In this document: positions 1 to 13,134 of the stretch, one piece after another
Numbering within the stretch: the stretch's first letter is position 1
How the letters are laid out: every line of letters begins with the position of its first letter
Assembly: GCA_051294375.1 (NCBI GenBank)
Contig: CM119263.1
Span: 1,075,756 to 1,139,755, forward strand
DNA from: Paraspadella gotoi
Taxonomy: Eukaryota; Chaetognatha
Direction: 5' to 3'
DNA length: 64,000 nucleotides
The notes under the pieces: generated by a model
What the model was told of the DNA's origin: nothing
Seen by the model: only the letters and a program-made list of their open reading frames with translations
The model's database searches: none
Program-made: the position numbers and the translations under genes

Positions 1-3000
1 AAGAGCGAGAGAGAGAAAGACTTTTCAGTTCAATTTCTTTCTTTTTTTTTTAATCTGGGAGAAACTTTTAAGTCGGACGAAGAGTTTGTTGACTTTCGTT
101 GCTAAGAGACGAAATTGTTAAATAGATTTCTCGAAATTCTGTTGTTGCTGCTGAGATTTAATGTTAAAGTTGATGTTGATTCTTTCTTTTTCTCCTCCGT
201 TTGTGAAGTGAAGCGGTTTCGCGCTCACGTGACTCGTGGACTCAAAAACATCTGAAAATACCAAAAAAAATTAAGAGAAAATATATTTAAAGAAAATTAA
301 TTAGTTATCACGGACGGTAGATTGGTAGATTGGTAGATTGGTAGATTCACGTCTAATAAATGAATGCGTAATATTTAATGGGAAGACGATTAACCTAATC
401 TCAGCTAATTGAGCGCGTCCCACTTCCGACGGAATAGTTCGCTCTCTTCGACGCTTAATCGAAGGGAAGATAAAAATCGCTTGGGTCATCGTCGTCGTCG
501 TCGTTGTCGTCGTCGCCGTCGTCTTACACAATGAATGTCTATAGCGCCGTCTAAAAATAGAACTATTGATAAAAGATAATTTCACTGAATCAGTTTCGGT
601 TGAACGGGTTTAGTATAGAAATGTCTATCAAAGAAAGACAGACGCCAGATTCAAAACGAAAATTCAATTCTTGAGAAATCATCCTTTTTTTTTTTTGCTT
701 TCTTCTTGGTTTCCTCGTGTTGGATATGTGGATCGATTTTAAACTTTTTAATTTTAATCTTTCGACAAAATAAAAAAATTAAATATCGTCACAAGAATTT
801 TTTTTTTTAAATAGTTGTGGCGGTATATTCCGACCGCCTCAACTCCATCTTGATTCAGCCAAAACCCATTGGCTCAAAAGGGAAATGTACCATCCCAAGC
901 GTTGTGTTCCATCCACAGTCCTTACGACTTCCCTCTGCGTTGGCAAAGCGTCACCATCCTTGGGTTGGGTAACCCAAATCCAACAGTGAAATTCCGCATC
1001 CGGCTGTTTCAATATTTTTTTTTCCCCAAGACCTCATAATAAATCTGTTCTTTACTTATCATTACGGTAATTATCTTCAGTAAAAACTAAAAGGTTGTAT
1101 ATAAAATTCGTACAACCATTATAGTATATTATTTTTTAATATATTTACACCTCGTTGTTCAAAGCTTTTGTTTACAGTTTAGAATTTTGTGTTTAAACTT
1201 TCAACACTTCACCTTCTTATTCATATTCATTCGTTCTTCTTGTCTTTAACAAATAATATTTAAACAAAAATGAATCAACTAAAAATCGTAAACTAAATTT
1301 TTTATTTTCCTTCAAATCAAACATTTTCTTTCAAATTTTTTTCGTCCAGAGAAAAAAATGAGGAAAAAACTTTGTGTTCGTGACATCGACGACGACGACG
1401 ACGACGAGACGACGACGCACGACAATGACGTCAATGACGAGAGACCTCCCCCCCGCCACTTCGCTCTGCCGTCCTGCGCCGCCGCCCGCCCGGCCGATCC
1501 GCCGCCTGAGATTGTAATCCCATTCCCTACTGGATTCTTAATAGTATTCTCCTTTTCTTTTCTTTCCTTTACCTTTTCCTCTCTTTACTTTTTCTCTTCA
1601 TCCCTTTCTTCTTCCTCCCTTCCTTTACCTGTCCTCCCTTTCCTTTATCTTTTCCTCCCTTTCCTTTTTCTCTCTTTCCTTTCTCTCCATCTCTTCTCTC
1701 ATATTCTCTTTCCTCCCCTAAATGGCATCAGCATCGAACCCTCTCCAGCTTGACCCCCTCCTCTCTCCAGGACCTTTTAAAACCCGTTAACTTGTGAACC
1801 TTTAAACCTCTAAAACATCTTTCCTTTCTTTCCTTTCTTTCCTTTGACCTCATAATCATTTTCCCTTGCTTATTTTCTTCCTTCCTTTATTTTTCAACCG
1901 TTCATCTTTCCTTATTTCCCTTTTCTCTTCTATATTTCCATTCTCCCCCTTTATCCTTGCCAACCCAATCGGTCCTTCCTAATCTTAGTACCACAATAAA
2001 TATACTAGTCTTTTTGTCTAGATTTTTTTTTCTTGGCGACGCTTTATGATGTCGTCGACGGCGGCGACGACGACGACGACGACAGCGACGACGACGGCGA
2101 CGACGACGACAGCGACGACGACGACCATGATCGGTCAAGAACGAAATCAGGCCGAATCAGATTCCTCGGATGTCCTGTCCAGAAACGAAATCCTTTTCAT
2201 CTCATCTTCCCCTAAAAAAATAATAGATAATAAAAATTCATCCACGTTACCTACAGTCGTAACAAACTAGAAAATAGCTCCTTCTTTTTCCCATAATATT
2301 TCTATAGTTTTTAGTTTTTGATAATTGAAAGGAAAGTTCATAAAAACTAATAATTAAAAATATACACATATATAAATATCAATATCAATATAAATATAAC
2401 CAATCTCTTCGGAGGCGTGGGTTCGAATCCCAGCGCTGCCACCACATTTAAGAAAAAAACTCATGGATTTCTAGGTCGAAATCACCACGATTTACTACTA
2501 CTATTACTGTAGATCAGTTAATGTCTCACCGTGGAGTTCTCCCTCCGCCAGTCCGTTCCACGTCAGTTTGTCCGTCTCTTTGTTCCTCTAGATTAAAGTA
2601 CTATAAATATATTTTTTACATTTTTGCCACTACATTTAAATTTTTAGTCACGAGACTTAGTTTCGAATATTCGCGAGAAGCGCAAAATGACTTTATTGCA
2701 TATTTTCCGCTTCCCTTTTGTTTCTCCTGTTTTTATCTCCGCTTTTTTCGATGATCGCTGTACATTTGTTGCTCCTTCCCTTCTCTCCCTTTTATTCATT
2801 TTTCTTTTTCTTTTTTTCTTTTTCTTTTTTTATTATTTTTATTTCTTCCTCGGTTCCTCTTGTTTTCCCGAACGGGACGACGACGACGACGATGACAGAA
2901 CGCTTATAGAGGACAGCATACAGACGACAGGCGACAAGAACGAACGAACGACGACGACTGGTACGACGGCGACGATGACGACTGGTACGACGGCGACGAT

Positions 3001-4548
3001 GACGACTGGTACGACGGCACGATGACGACTGGTACGACCGGCGACGACGACGACTCGGTACGAACGGGCGACCACCCAAAACTCATAAATATCAAGGATT
3101 TATTCAAATGGCCGAAAAAACTCTGGGAAAAGAGGGAAGGACGGACTCTTCTTTGCGTCTGTCTTGTGTCGTCGTCGTCGTCGTCGTCGTCGTCATTATC
3201 GTCATTTTCATTGACGTTGTTGTTGGACATAAACTATCGTCGTAATCCGTTGATCTTATTTGCCTTTTTTAAAAGTGTTTAAAAATATAAACAATCGATA
3301 TTTGTTTACAAACAATACAGTTCGTTATTATTTCATTGCTTTGATTAATCATGATTCCATTTTATACAGATCTCAATAATATTAATTAGCCATCGTGCGG
3401 GTTTATATAGTTTAGTATTTGCTTATATTTTTTGTATTGCGTGGCAAAGCCGAGCTTACCTGAGAGAGTCATTGTTATTACTATCGCTTACCGATGCTTG
3501 TCTTTTGCTTACCTCCAGTTCTTGATCTCTAAAGACTCATTAAATCCTACGATATTGATACTGTCAGAAGGGTGAGCAAGAGACGGAAAAGACCGCTCAT
3601 CACTGGTGCTTCGTCATCATTGTCGTCGTCATTGTCGTCATCGATATCAGGGTTGTCATTGTCGTTAAATCGTCGTAATCGTTATTGTGTCGCTATCTTT
3701 GTGGTTATCATCGATGTCGTTGTTCTTTATTTGTCTCGCCCATCAGTGACGCAGTCAACATTATTAACTTTGATTAACTATAGTAGTACTTACAGCAAAA
3801 AGTAATTATTAACCTTGTGTTTTATAGATACTCTCTATTTTCAGAAGACAACAACTAACATCCCTCTCCCAATTACATTATTAAATATGAAATAATTAAT
3901 AATTGGATCTACTACTAGTGTGAAATACGTTGAACTTTTATGAAATTGGTACAACCAATATAAAAATTATCCATTCATTTATTAAATAAGCTATCTTGCC
4001 CCTGACTTTGGACAGGCTTTGGGATTGGGTTCGGTATTCATTTTAAAATTTTTGTTAGTACAGTAATATTGTGATATTATATATTACAAGTAAGAAAAAC
4101 ATTCATCCTAACGACGATTCTATATAAATAAATTAAATTACGTTGTTGTTTTTCTCTTTTTTTTCTCTCTCTCACTTGGGTCAAACAAATGTACAGTCGA
4201 GGAAAATGAAAAATTGAAAATAAAGCTTAAAGCGAAAGAGTAGAAGGGGAGAGGAAGAGAGAGATGGAGGAAGGCTCAGGGCGTGTTAGATNNNNNNNNN
4301 NNNNNNNNNNNNNNNNNNNNNNNNNNNNNNNNNNNNNNNNNNNNNNNNNNNNNNNNNNNNNNNNNNNNNNNNNNNNNNNNNNNNNNNNNNNNNNNNNNNN
4401 NNNNNNNNNNNNNNNNNNNNNNNNNNNNNNNNNNNNNNNNNNNNNNNNNNNNNNNNNNNNNNNNNNNNNNNNNNNNNNNNNNNNNNNNNNNNNNNNNNNN
4501 NNNNNNNNNNNNNNNNNNNNNNNNNNNNNNNNNNNNNNNNNNNNNNNN

Positions 4549-4582
<34 letters not shown>

Positions 4583-7500
4583 TGGTTAACGTCATAAAAC
4601 TCGACGACATAGAAGTGAATCGCGATTGTGAGGTAGAAATGTAATGGGTTGTGTTGACGTCGGCAGTGGCACTTTAGACCATGAATGGTGGAATGACAAC
4701 AGAACTGGCAACTTTGGTTTGTTCATTGCATTTTCTGGCATTTCGGTTGTTTCATGTCTTGACTTCGGTTTCGATTCGATGTTGGCGCCAGTTGTTTGTT
4801 GTTGTTGTTGTTGACCTTGAAAGACCTCGAGATCATTTCTGACGACGAGTTGGTTATAAAAGTTGTCGTCGTAAATATCGTCGTCGTATTTGTCGTTGTC
4901 GTTGTCGAATCTTCGTTCTTACTCAGACCAAATTTGCCCTTGTTCTTTTTTTGTTGGTCGTAACCAACTTGCAAGTTATGAAATTGTACATAGTATGCAC
5001 TACATACATATCCTAATTAAAGTAATTATTTCTTTGGCATCTTTCAATTATCCATCATTTCCAGCAAAAAAACCTTTTTCCGTTTTTTCCCTTCGAACAT
5101 TTAAACAAATTTCCTTCCGCTCTCCCCTTTTGTGGCTTTCTACATTTATTCCATTTATTCCATTTATTCCATTTATTTCACGCCCTTATCTCGTCTTCAA
5201 GTATTCATGTTCTCATCCTCTGACCGAATAACTCACACATTTTCTTCCCAATCTACTCACCACTTCTTTCCGACACCTTTCACCCCTCCCNNNNNNNNNN
5301 NNNNNNNNNNNNNNNNNNNNNNNNNNNNNNNNNNNNNNNNNNNNNNNNNNNNNNNNNNNNNNNNNNNNNNNNNNNNNNNNNNNNNNNNNNNNNNNNNNNN
5401 NNNNNNNNNNNNNNNNNNNNNNNNNNNNNNNNNNNNNNNNNNNNNNNNNNNNNNNNNNNNNNNNNNNNNNNNNNNNNNNNNNNNNNNNNNNNNNNNNNNN
5501 NNNNNNNNNNNNNNNNNNNNNNNNNNNNNNNNNNNNNNNNNNNNNNNNNNNNNNNNNNNNNNNNNNNNNNNNNNNNNNNNNNNNNNNNNNNNNNNNNNNN
5601 NNNNNNNNNNNNNNNNNNNNNNNNNNNNNNNNNNNNNNNNNNNNNNNNNNNNNNNNNNNNNNNNNNNNNNNNNNNNNNNNNNNNNNNNNNNNNNNNNNNN
5701 NNNNNNNNNNNNNNNNNNNNNNNNNNNNNNNNNNNNNNNNNNNNNNNNNNNNNNNNNNNNNNNNNNNNNNNNNNNNNNNNNNNNNNNNNNNNNNNNNNNN
5801 NNNNNNNNNNNNNNNNNNNNNNNNNNNNNNNNNNNNNNNNNNNNNNNNNNNNNNNNNNNNNNNNNNNNNNNNNNNNNNNNNNNNNNNNNNNNNNNNNNNN
5901 NNNNNNNNNNNNNNNNNNNNNNNNNNNNNNNNNNNNNNNNNNNNNNNNNNNNNNNNNNNNNNNNNNNNNNNNNNNNNNNNNNNNNNNNNNNNNNNNNNNN
6001 NNNNNNNNNNNNNNNNNNNNNNNNNNNNNNNNNNNNNNNNNNNNNNNNNNNNNNNNNNNNNNNNNNNNNNNNNNNNCGCCAAGTCTATCTCATTGACGTA
6101 GACTTTCTTTTCCATGCCTGCGGACGCCATGCCAAATCTCCATTTTGTTGACGCAGCTTTTCATTAAGCCGCTCTCTGCCTCTTTTAAGGCAGCCTCTCC
6201 TTCTGAGCCACGCCAACTCCGCCCCTTTAACGTAGCCTTCCCATCCGCACGACGGCAAAGACCGGTTTTGACGTAACCTTGTCAACAACCCCCAGCTTTA
6301 TTGACTTTGCCTCGCGCGTCATGTCCATGTGGATGTACTTACTTTTTTTCACGCAGATTCGCGGATTCAACCAAAATTTCTCATTTCTTTGCCGGCTGCA
6401 GTCGCAATGTTTTATTGCCGACCTTGCGGCTGAGATCTTGCCGAGCTTCCGACCGCCAAGGCCTTTGATGTCGAGTCTCGGTTTTGACGTCAAGAAGTCA
6501 AGAAGAGCTCAATGCGAAGCAACGTGGGAAATAAACGAGCGAATGGATTCGAGCTTTCTGAGGTGTTGCTGTTGTTGTTGTTGTTGTTGTAGTTTCTTGG
6601 CGAAATGATTGATTCGAATTCTGTGGCAACGATTCTTAGATGACGTTTATTGCGCTCAAGAAATAATGTTCGATTTATTTATTTATCATTATTTATTTAT
6701 TTATTTTTTATTTATTTATTTGTTTAGTTGTTTCATACTTTCAAAACGGACGTGATCTGATTAGGAATCATGATGTCACGTGACTGAAAGTAAAATTGTA
6801 GGCCGACGGAATATTCAGAAGACTTTCATTTCTTAATTAAACTTAACTCATTCAAAATGTCTCATTTTAAGGAAATTATTTATTTTTCATTATCTTTATG
6901 TACATTTAATACCCTCGGCTCCATAAGGCCTCGCTCAGAGCGCCGAGAATTCGACCATTGGCTACCGGAAATAAATTCCGGTCAACGCGAAACTTGAAAA
7001 CCGACGTCTTTTGTTTTTATCATCGACGACAGCGACGTCATTTCACCTGGCGGATGGCGCCAGAAATGACTCGGTCGCCGCGACGAGGGCCGCGTCGCCG
7101 CGTCGCCCCGCGACTGATTAATCGCGTCACATTTTCGATGCCATGAATAATTAACGACGCCAGTTTCGCGGCGTCGTGAATATTCCATGACGCCGCTTTT
7201 TTTTCGTTCATTAAAGGGCGGCGACATGAAAAGGCGTTTATGGATTGAAGGCTGGGTCACTTTTAATCGCTGAGTCTCTTCGGGGAATCACTGGTGACTG
7301 GTCAGTTTAAGTCACTAGTTTTTTGTTTGTTTGTTTTTTTAGTAACTTTTTTTCTGTTTCCTTGTGTTTTTTTTTCTCCCTAATTTATATTTTGAAATAA
7401 TTGTAAATCAAAAAATTATTATTTTTTAAATATGAATTAAATACAAATTGAAAACAATAACGCTCCCCTCCACAAATATTTTAAATACAAATACTAATGC

Positions 7501-8035
7501 ATAAACTTTTAGAATTATATTTTTCCGTAAAAGTTATAGTAAAGAAGTAATATTACCATTCTTCATATATGAGGTCGCCCTCAAAACGCTTCAAAGCCAC
7601 GTATATATTAAGCTAGAAACGTGGTAAACGCGAAAGAAAAACGATTTATTAAACTATAAAATGATATCGGAGAATGGATTTTCGCGCCAAGTCTCTCCGC
7701 ATTGGAAGAGAGGAGCGGGAAGAGACCTCTGCCGAAGAGACCTCTGCCGGAGTCTCAATAAAAGACGTGAGATATAAACGACTCCCTCTTCTGCCCTCTA
7801 CACCCAAGTTTCCGTAACCCATGCTGCGACGCCCCCTGGACGCCCCCTGTTGCGACGATCCTGGATCCCTCTCTACTCCCCAAGGTACATTCAATACATC
7901 ATCAGTATCTTCATCATCATCATCATCATTATCATCATCGTCATTATCATCATCGTCGTCGTTATCGTTCTCGTCATCGTCCCGGCCCCGCCCCTTTTAA
8001 AACAGACAGACTTATCTCCCTAATTGGCTGACTCC
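1..8035. other. Gene-poor region
   Basis: AT-rich sequence with triplet tracts (GTC/GAC at 490-525, 1385-1415, 2050-2130, 2875-3060, 3170-3195, 4549-4581) and pyrimidine-rich stretches (1550-1700). Short open frames here are products of those repeats. Two N runs, 4292-4548 and 5291-6076. No gene supported. Confidence 0.6.
2404..2444 (+). other. tRNA-Leu 3' half with encoded CCA (tRNA-derived fragment)
   Basis: TCTCTTCGGAGGC then GTGGGTTCGAATCCCA and GCGCTGCCACCA. This matches, from memory, the variable arm, T arm and acceptor 3' strand of metazoan tRNA-Leu (AAG/TAG type), followed by CCA. No 5' half precedes it. Genomic CCA and missing 5' half indicate a retroposed mature tRNA piece or a SINE end, not a functional tRNA gene. 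Confidence 0.6.
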
Positions 8036-8480
8036 ACTGGACAGACTGACAGCATTTCTTTTGCCCTGACGGACAGACTGACAGAATTTCTTTTGCCCTG
8101 ACGAACAGACTGACAACATTTTTTTACCCTTACGGACAGACTGACAACATTTCTATTACCCTGATGGACAAACTGACAATATTTCCTTTACCCTGATGGA
8201 CAGACTGCCAACATTTCCTTTACCCTGATGGACAGACTTTCAGCATTTATTTTGTTATGACGGACAGACTGACAACCTTTCTTTTACCCTGATGGACAGA
8301 CTTACAACGTTTCTTTTACCCTGACGGACAGACTGACAACATTTCTTTTACCCTGACGGTCAGACTGACAACATTTCTTTCACCCTGACGGACAGACTGA
8401 CAACCTTTCTTTTACCCTGACGGACAGACTGACAACATTTCTTTCACCCTGACGGACAGACTGAAAGGGGAAACAACATC
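8036..8480 (+). repeat. 32-bp minisatellite, about 13.5 copies
   Basis: Tandem units with a GACGGACAGACTGACAAC block followed by an ATTTCTTTTACC block. Copies differ by a few substitutions; the 3' units (from about 8315) are the most uniform, suggesting growth at that end. Confidence 0.9.
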
Positions 8481-9036
8481 ATCAGAATCCCTAAGGAAGC
8501 GACTTTCTCTTGGCGCGTCGACAGGAAAAGGCTCTTCGCTGTGGCGCAGACTCGTGTGATTGTCTTAACATAAATCCAACTCATTGTGGCGTAGCGCCAT
8601 TCTCTCCGCTTTGGTCACGTCAAAGACGACTCACGACGACTCACTGTTTTTTTCGGAAAGAAAATCAAATTATATCGTTTCTAGAACCATAAAGATCATA
8701 GTCAGGTGGCGGTTGACAAAATGTTTTTAAAGAAAGTTATTTTCAAACGTATTTAAAGTAAATTTGTTTCTTAATTTTGTAAGATGTAGTCATTTCAAAT
8801 ATCTATATATATTTACCAACATCTACAAACTGAGAGTTTAATTTGAATTCACTCCCAATTTTCTATTTTTAGTATAAAATTCATTCAATAAAGGATAGGA
8901 TTGGAGACCACCCCTCAAGTTCACCCCCATTTAAAAAACCACCACCCTTCCTCCCCCTTCGGTGACTCGACTCGGGACAGTCTCGCTCCCCGGAGAGAAT
9001 TTGTGAACAGAGGAGTGAAATGTCGCAGTTTCCCCC

Positions 9037-9040
<4 letters not shown>

Positions 9041-9068
<28 letters not shown>

Positions 9069-9239
9069 GGAGAAAGAGGGAGGGAGAGAAAAAGAGAGAG
9101 AAAGAAACAGATACAGAGAGGAAGAGAAAGAGAGAGAGAGAAAAGAGAGAGAGAGAAAGAGAGAAATACAGAGAGATAGAGGGAGGGAGAGAAAGAGAAA
9201 GAGAAAGAGATAGATAGCGAGAGAGATAGAGAGAGAAAG

Positions 9240-9318
<79 letters not shown>
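9041..9318 (+). repeat. (GA)n microsatellite, interrupted then perfect
   Basis: Imperfect GA/GAAA to about 9246, then perfect GA repeat. Confidence 0.95.
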
Positions 9319-9320
<2 letters not shown>

Positions 9321-9643
9321 ACGAGCTGATCTCCAAAAATTCGATTCCAAAATTCACATTTGCAAAAAAATGTTGGGTGGGGCAGTCATTTCCGTTTTAT
9401 GGTCGCAATTGGCACCAAAACGTGGAATTACTTTTTCTCGACGGTAAAATACGTAGAAAGTTCCTCGGCTAATTTTAGTTTTTTAAATGTCTGAATATTC
9501 GGGAGCTATTCGGTTCATTATGGCATTGGTTATATTGGATTTCTAGTTAGTGTTTTCTTTATGCTTGCTTCTGAATCCCTGGTTTGTAGTACGCTAAGGC
9601 GACCACAAAGCGGAAAATGGCTTTTGGCTATAAAAGCCCAGGT

Positions 9644-9766
<123 letters not shown>

Positions 9767-10032
9767 ACCAGTTTCCAGACTTTCTCTGCTTCCAAATCCA
9801 AAAAAGTTTTTCCCTTTTATCCCATGATTCCAATTCTTAACAAAAGAACAATGTGAGTCTTTCTTTCTTCGTCAGCGCCACCGGACGAAAATTGCACGAC
9901 CTACATTCTTCACACATCGAGAAACAAAAGAGCACTTGGATATTCCGACTTTCCCGGGGACCAAATGGACCGATCAAGGATTTTCACGTGAAAACAAAAG
10001 GTGAATGACGAAGAGAAAAACGAATGGTGATA

Positions 10033-10072
10033 TGAGAGAGGTGACGTGAGAGAAGAGAGAGAGCAGAGAGAG

Positions 10073-10137
<65 letters not shown>

Positions 10138-10138
10138 T
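10033..10138 (+). repeat. (GA)n microsatellite
   Basis: Interrupted at its start, perfect towards the 3' end. Confidence 0.9.
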
Positions 10139-10243
10139 TTTTTGCTTCCAGCGTCGAGTTGAATGTGAAGCGGAACAACATCATCAATCACGTGACATCA
10201 AAGACTCAACCACGAATAAATATTCAATAAAAACAGGGCTGGA

Positions 10244-10380
10244 GCTTTTGAAGAAGCTTTTAAAGTAGCTTTTGAAGAAGCTTTTTATAAGCTTTAAAGG
10301 ACCTTTGAAAGAGCTGTCAAATGAGCTTTTGAAGAAGCTTCTAAATGAGATTTTGAAAGAGCTTTTAAAGAGCTTTTTTT
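10244..10380 (-). repeat. Degenerate 12-15 bp repeat of GAAGAAGCTTTTAAA type
   Basis: Repeated AGCTTTTGAAGAAGC-like units that read as (F-K-S-S/F) on the minus strand. Likely non-coding. Confidence 0.55.
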
Positions 10381-10902
10381 GGGAAGCGGGTTGCAGCTTC
10401 CACCGCAAACACCGCTGCCACCGCACCAATGAAATCTATTGCTTCTAGGTCCATTGCAACCCGGTCCCCGGCCGATGTGTCAGTAAAATTTAATTCAGGT
10501 GACGTCCGTCCGTCCGTCTGTCTGTGTGTCTGTCTGTCTGTCTATCTGTCTGTCTGTTTAACTGTCTGTCTGAAGGTCCGTCCTACCTTAGCAAAAAACT
10601 CTATTACTTGTGATTGGATGGATGGATTGCGATGAAATTTTGTGTGTGGGTAGGAAAGAGTGCAATTAAGCTGGATATTAAGTTTAGACGGAATCGTGCT
10701 CGTGAATATATGTTTCAATGGAAAAAACAAAGGTGATATTTAGTTAAATGTTTTTATCAAATTTTAAAGTTTCTTTCTCTCTCTCAACGAAGTCCAAGAT
10801 AATTTAACGTTAATAAAATGATTGATTGGTTGATTGATTTATTACGAAATCTGTTTACATTAACATGAATGGGAGTTTTTTCTTTCTCTCTATTTATTAT
10901 GT

Positions 10903-10941
10903 TAGCGGCCATTGGTGCCGGAGGCAAGTCATTCGCCTCCC
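10903..10941 (+). mobile_element. tRNA-Gly-like SINE, 5' part cut by gap
   Basis: GCGGCCATTGGTGCCGGAGG and CATTCGCCTCC match the head of the element at 33122; the rest is lost in the N run starting at 10942. Confidence 0.55.
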
Positions 10942-11232
10942 NNNNNNNNNNNNNNNNNNNNNNNNNNNNNNNNNNNNNNNNNNNNNNNNNNNNNNNNNNN
11001 NNNNNNNNNNNNNNNNNNNNNNNNNNNNNNNNNNNNNNNNNNNNNNNNNNNNNNNNNNNNNNNNNNNNNNNNNNNNNNNNNNNNNNNNNNNNNNNNNNNN
11101 NNNNNNNNNNNNNNNNNNNNNNNNNNNNNNNNNNNNNNNNNNNNNNNNNNNNNNNNNNNNNNNNNNNNNNNNNNNNNNNNNNNNNNNNNNNNNNNNNNNN
11201 NNNNNNNNNNNNNNNNNNNNNNNNNNNNNNNN

Positions 11233-11625
11233 GTTGATTAAATTGTGCAAGTTGTCCAAATTATGCAAAACAATCAAATTATGCAAGTTGACCAAATTAT
11301 GCAAGGTGGTATTGGCGCAGCTGCTGTTTCATTGATAGATCAATTGATTNNNNNNNNNNTTAAATTGTGCAAGTTGTCCAAATTATGCAAAACAGTCAAA
11401 TTATGCAAGTTGACCAAATTGATAGATCAATTGATTTATAGATTTTTTCATAGATTTATAAAGAAGTCTGTTATGATTTGTTATTATATCATTTTTTATG
11501 ATCCGTTGAGACAGAAATTGAAAGAGAGAATTATCGTGATTTATTATCGAATTAGCTTATTACTGCTTAATTATCATAGGCAGATCCGACTATGTTTGCT
11601 TAAACTTGTTTTATTTTTAGTATTT
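11233..11625 (+). repeat. Interspersed repeat, copy with internal 10-N gap
   Basis: Contains short tandem AAATTATGCAAGTTG units. The segment before the 10-N gap is repeated after it. The 3' part (GAATTAGCTTATTACTGCTT) recurs at 17.8 kb. Confidence 0.6.
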
Positions 11626-12189
11626 TTCTCTTTATGATTTTTCAATCATTATTCGCATGCTTGCATAAGACACATCTAAGGTTACCAGCATTTCTCTATA
11701 TCTTCGACAAAGGACGAATTGACAGACGAGAAACAGCCAAGTCTGAGCTCAATGCGCTGTTGTTGTTGTTGTTCAGATCATCAAGGGCCATCATACTGTC
11801 TGAGCTTCCAACCAGTGTATCTGCTCATAGCCATCTTAGGACCGTCGGTGTGTCCCACTTACATTGAAAATGCTCATAACTCGCCTATAGTTGGTTGCTC
11901 ATTTGTTAAGACAGGAAAGAAACATCAAATCTAAGTGACTGCTGGCGACGCCTCTAGGAAATCCTAAAACTATAAAGAATAAAAGACGAAATTCCAATGT
12001 ACGGGCGAAGAAAGTCACTGCGGCACAACACATTGGATGAACCGATCTTGTTTTATTTTACGTTGTACAAAATAGATTCTTAGACTTTTCTATTTAATAC
12101 TACCTCTTCAATGAAGAGTCTTCAATGAATTTCAAAATTCTCCTAGCTGAATGGACTTTATTTTATGTGTAAAACTTGAGATTTAGTTA

Positions 12190-12367
12190 AACTTATGGTC
12201 GACTAAAATTTACCAACGCCATTGGTGCAGGAGGCAAGTCATTCGCCTCCCAACTCAAAAGGTCCGGGGTTCCAGCCCAGTGGTCGCCTAGCAGTTAAGA
12301 GGGACGGGGCGCTTAACCCGCCTGTAACCCGGTGTTACAGCCTGATCCGAAGCTCAGGGACTGCTTA
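12190..12367 (+). mobile_element. tRNA-Gly-like SINE, copy 1
   Basis: Begins near GACTAAAAT and contains GCCATTGGTGCAGGAGGCAA, ATTCGCCTCCCAA and GGGGTTCCAGCCC. These resemble the acceptor, anticodon (CCC) loop and box B of a glycine tRNA. A conserved roughly 85-base body follows and ends GCTCAGGGACTGCTTA. The same unit recurs at 12965, 33122 and (truncated) 10903. Confidence 0.65.
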
Positions 12368-12964
12368 TTAGAGTGGAGCACTGGGGAACATAAATTTTAT
12401 TTGAGTGATCAAACAAGGATACTTAGACTTGAGATAGTATGATTATTGATTAAGGAGTACAAAAAATATTTTGCTTATATTGTTTGGGGAACAGTATCAT
12501 TAATTACAATATATTTATAATAATATTCTTATAAAATCATAAATTTTCAAAATAATTGTTTTTTAATTTTTATTAAAGATTCTGATTCTTCATAAAAATG
12601 TCTTCAGTGTCAAAAATGAAAAAAACAGGTCAAATTCTCTACTTTTTAGTCTTGTTAGGTTGCTCAATTTTTCCAAATATTAAGACAGGAAAAACATCAA
12701 ATCTAAGTGACTGCTGGCGACGCCTCTAGGAATCTTCTAACTATAAAGAATAAAAGACGAAATTCCCAATGTACGGGCTAAGAAAGTCACTGCGGCACAA
12801 CATAATTGGATAACCGATCTTGTTTTATTTTACTGTGAGCACAAATAAATTCTTAGACTTTCATTTAATACTACCTCTTCAATGAAGAGTCTTCAATGAA
12901 TTTCAAAATTCTCCTAGCTGAATGGACTTTTTTTTACTGTAAAACTTGAGATTTAAGTTAAACT

Positions 12965-13134
12965 TATGGTGACTAAAATTTACCAACGCATTGGTGCAGG
13001 AGGCAAGTCATTCGCCTCCCAACTCAAAAGGTCCGGGTTTCCAGCCCAGTGGTCGCCTAGGCAGTTAAGAGGGACGGGGCCTTAACCGCCTGTAACCCGT
13101 GTTACAGCCTGATCCGAAGCTCAGGGACTCGCTA
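12965..13134 (+). mobile_element. tRNA-Gly-like SINE, copy 2
   Basis: Same element as at 12190, about 772 bases downstream inside the second copy of a duplicated block. It differs from copy 1 almost only by single-base insertions and deletions. Confidence 0.6.

Noticed and set aside
8921-9350. Long minus-strand ORFs of Ser/Leu
   Set aside because: Pure translation of the (GA)n/(CT)n microsatellite; all similar Leu-Ser, Arg-Glu, Phe-Leu and Lys-Glu frames in the window were dismissed for the same reason.
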